Shown: piece by piece, positions 5,889 through 7,016 of the stretch
How the letters are laid out: each line of letters starts with the position of its first letter
Position numbering within the stretch: position 1 is the first letter of the stretch
Source: Candidatus Poseidoniales archaeon
GTDB lineage: Archaea; Thermoplasmatota; Poseidoniia; Poseidoniales; Poseidoniaceae
Reading direction: 5' to 3'
Length of the DNA: 7,016 nucleotides
Assembly (NCBI GenBank): GCA_003602665.1
Contig: QQSG01000136.1
Location: 1-7,016, forward strand
Position numbers and translations under genes: made by a program
The notes under the pieces: generated by a model
Seen by the model: the letters and a program-made list of their open reading frames with translations, nothing else
Database searches by the model: none
Told to the model about the DNA's origin: nothing

Positions 5889-7016
5889 TTTGGTGGCAAG
5901 CACATAGCATCAGGTAATGAGGTCGTTGTGTCGGGTGTATCGAGATGAACATAATCGCTGTTGCGTCTTTGGGGAGAGAAACCTGAACGAATAATTGAAG
6001 TTTGCAATTCCTGTTCAGATGCACTGAACTTCGTGGTACCTGATGCTGAAACTACATTTTCTTCCATCATTGTTGAACCTGCATCGTCCGCCCCTCCTAG
6101 CAATGCCATCTGGGCGACACCCATACCCATTGTAGGCCAAGATGCCTGTATGTGCGGAACATTGTCGAGGAATAATCGCGATATTGCTACATGTCGAAGG
6201 TATTCACTAGCACCAGCACCAAGTTCAAATCGATTTGTCCCTTTGTTTCTTTTTCCAAACGTATTCGTTTCAAGTTGAACTGGCCAAGCAATAAAGGATG
6301 TGAAACCAATGTGCCCTTGTGATTGCACTCGTTCTTGTTGCTGACGAATCCTATCCAAATGTTCGATTCTATTCGAATTCGTCTCACCGAATCCTATAAC
6401 GTTTGTAGCACTGGTCGTCAACCCCAAGGATTGAGCTTCTTCCATTACTCGAAGCCAATTATCAGGATGACCTTTCTTTGGAGATACATCTGTCCGTACT
6501 GTTTCGACAAGCATTTCGGCTCCGCCTCCGGGCAGACCATGCATGCCAGCTTCTTTGAAGCGTATGAGCACCTCAAGAGTAGAACTATTGGTAACTTCAG
6601 CAATCCCCTCTAATTCTATTGGCGAAAAACAGTCCAAATCGATTGTTGGATGATGTACTCTTAGTTCCTGGATTAGGCCAATATACCATTCGATATCAAG
6701 ATCGGGATTCACTCCACCTTGCATCAATATTCGGGATCCTCCAATTGCTTCCAATTCTATGATTCGTTGGCGTATTTCATCATACGTTTGCGTATACGTT
6801 TCTTCATGGCCTGGTGGTCGATAGAATGAACAGAACTGACAGTTGATTGTACACACGTTTGTGTAATTTATGTTGCGATCCACGAGGTATGTCACCTTAT
6901 TGCTAGGATTATGTAACTTCCTTCTATGATGTGCCGCGTTCATCAGCTGATGAAGAGGAGCAGTATCATACAAAGTAAGACATTCTTGGTTTGATAGACG
7001 GTAAATGTCATTGCTT
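5867..7016 (-). CDS. mqnC: MqnC, cyclic dehypoxanthinyl futalosine synthase (radical SAM), 5' partial
   Basis: MqnC is a radical SAM enzyme that cyclises dehypoxanthinyl futalosine in the futalosine route to menaquinone. The radical SAM cluster motif is CTINCQFC (CxxxCxxC, complement of about 6830-6853), inside the family hallmark VDRNINYTNVC. Other MqnC-type segments are RILMQGGVNPDLDIEWY, LPGGGAEML, GFGETNSNRIEHLDRIR, LDNVPHIQASW, GSTMMEENVVSASG and SPQRRNSDY. The ILMQGGVNP and SFIAWP segments favour MqnC over the related MqnE and CofH. The frame stays open to the right edge: upstream of the TTG at 6973-6971 it encodes SNDIYRLSNQECLT, matching the usual N-terminal 'RLS..EAL.L' helix of the family, so the true start lies beyond 7016. 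The last codons overlap the 3' end of the convergent lipoprotein gene by 22 bp. The tail after the RRNSDY segment is some 25 residues and not recognised. Confidence 0.88.
   Translation of the reverse strand, partial: SNDIYRLSNQECLTLYDTAPLHQLMNAAHHRRKLHNPSNKVTYLVDRNINYTNVCTINCQFCSFYRPPGHEETYTQTYDEIRQRIIELEAIGGSRILMQGGVNPDLDIEWYIGLIQELRVHHPTIDLDCFSPIELEGIAEVTNSSTLEVLIRFKEAGMHGLPGGGAEMLVETVRTDVSPKKGHPDNWLRVMEEAQSLGLTTSATNVIGFGETNSNRIEHLDRIRQQQERVQSQGHIGFTSFIAWPVQLETNTFGKRNKGTNRFELGAGASEYLRHVAISRLFLDNVPHIQASWPTMGMGVAQMALLGGADDAGSTMMEENVVSASGTTKFSASEQELQTSIIRSGFSPQRRNSDYVHLDTPDTTTSLPDAMCLPPNQVVELV

Noticed and set aside
6241..6254. T-rich stretch as a definite archaeal terminator
   Set aside because: It encodes Lys/Arg/Asn/Gly codons of mqnC on the other strand and is about 350 bp past the lipoprotein stop; mentioned only as a possibility, not annotated.
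5867..7016. CofH or MqnE as the identity of the radical SAM protein
   Set aside because: The ILMQGGVNP, LPGGGAEML and EENVVSASG segments and the overall length fit MqnC better.
1..7016. Defence, toxin-antitoxin, phage or mobile-element system
   Set aside because: No transposase, integrase, nuclease, toxin or terminal repeats are visible; every sizeable gene has another explanation.

Overview
The window looks like a piece of a planktonic marine archaeon, most likely Marine Group II Euryarchaeota (Poseidoniales) or a close relative. The clues are an archaeal-type geranylgeranyl reductase, a very large Asp-rich surface lipoprotein built on long thrombospondin-type-3-like repeats with the Trp/'DGC' pattern I associate with this group, a futalosine-pathway radical SAM enzyme, a moderately AT-rich composition, and tight gene packing with few Shine-Dalgarno sequences. 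This placement is inference from gene content; there is no rRNA or other marker gene here.

Layout. (1) 1-417, + strand: the 3' end of a gene whose product ends in topoisomerase C-terminal repeats, probably a type IA DNA topoisomerase. (2) 460-1677, +: a FAD-dependent geranylgeranyl reductase family enzyme (archaeal lipid or quinone side-chain saturation). (3) 1687-2820, +: an unrecognised protein with a two-helix membrane hairpin and a beta-rich, possibly arrestin-like C-terminal domain. (4) 2850-5888, +: a 1012-residue secreted lipoprotein with N-terminal beta domains, about seven calcium-binding TSP3-like repeats, a central domain of thioredoxin-like appearance, and a C-terminal two-domain module clearly related to peptide-N-glycosidase F. 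(5) 5867-7016, - strand: MqnC, the cyclic dehypoxanthinyl futalosine synthase of menaquinone synthesis, running off the right edge.

The four + strand genes are separated by 42, 9 and 29 bp and could be co-transcribed. The last + strand gene and mqnC converge and overlap by 22 bp at their 3' ends. Coding sequence fills almost the whole window; no intergenic stretch exceeds about 45 bp, and I see no RNA gene, mobile element or CRISPR array.

The most interesting item is the lipoprotein: an apparent archaeal, cell-surface-anchored PNGase F homologue. By eye it keeps the counterparts of catalytic Asp60 and Glu206 of the Elizabethkingia enzyme but has Ser where Glu118 is expected. It could strip N-glycans from glycoproteins outside the cell, or be a glycan-binding or altered-specificity derivative. 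The reductase and MqnC could both touch the menaquinone pool, but they are on opposite strands, so a functional link is only a suggestion.
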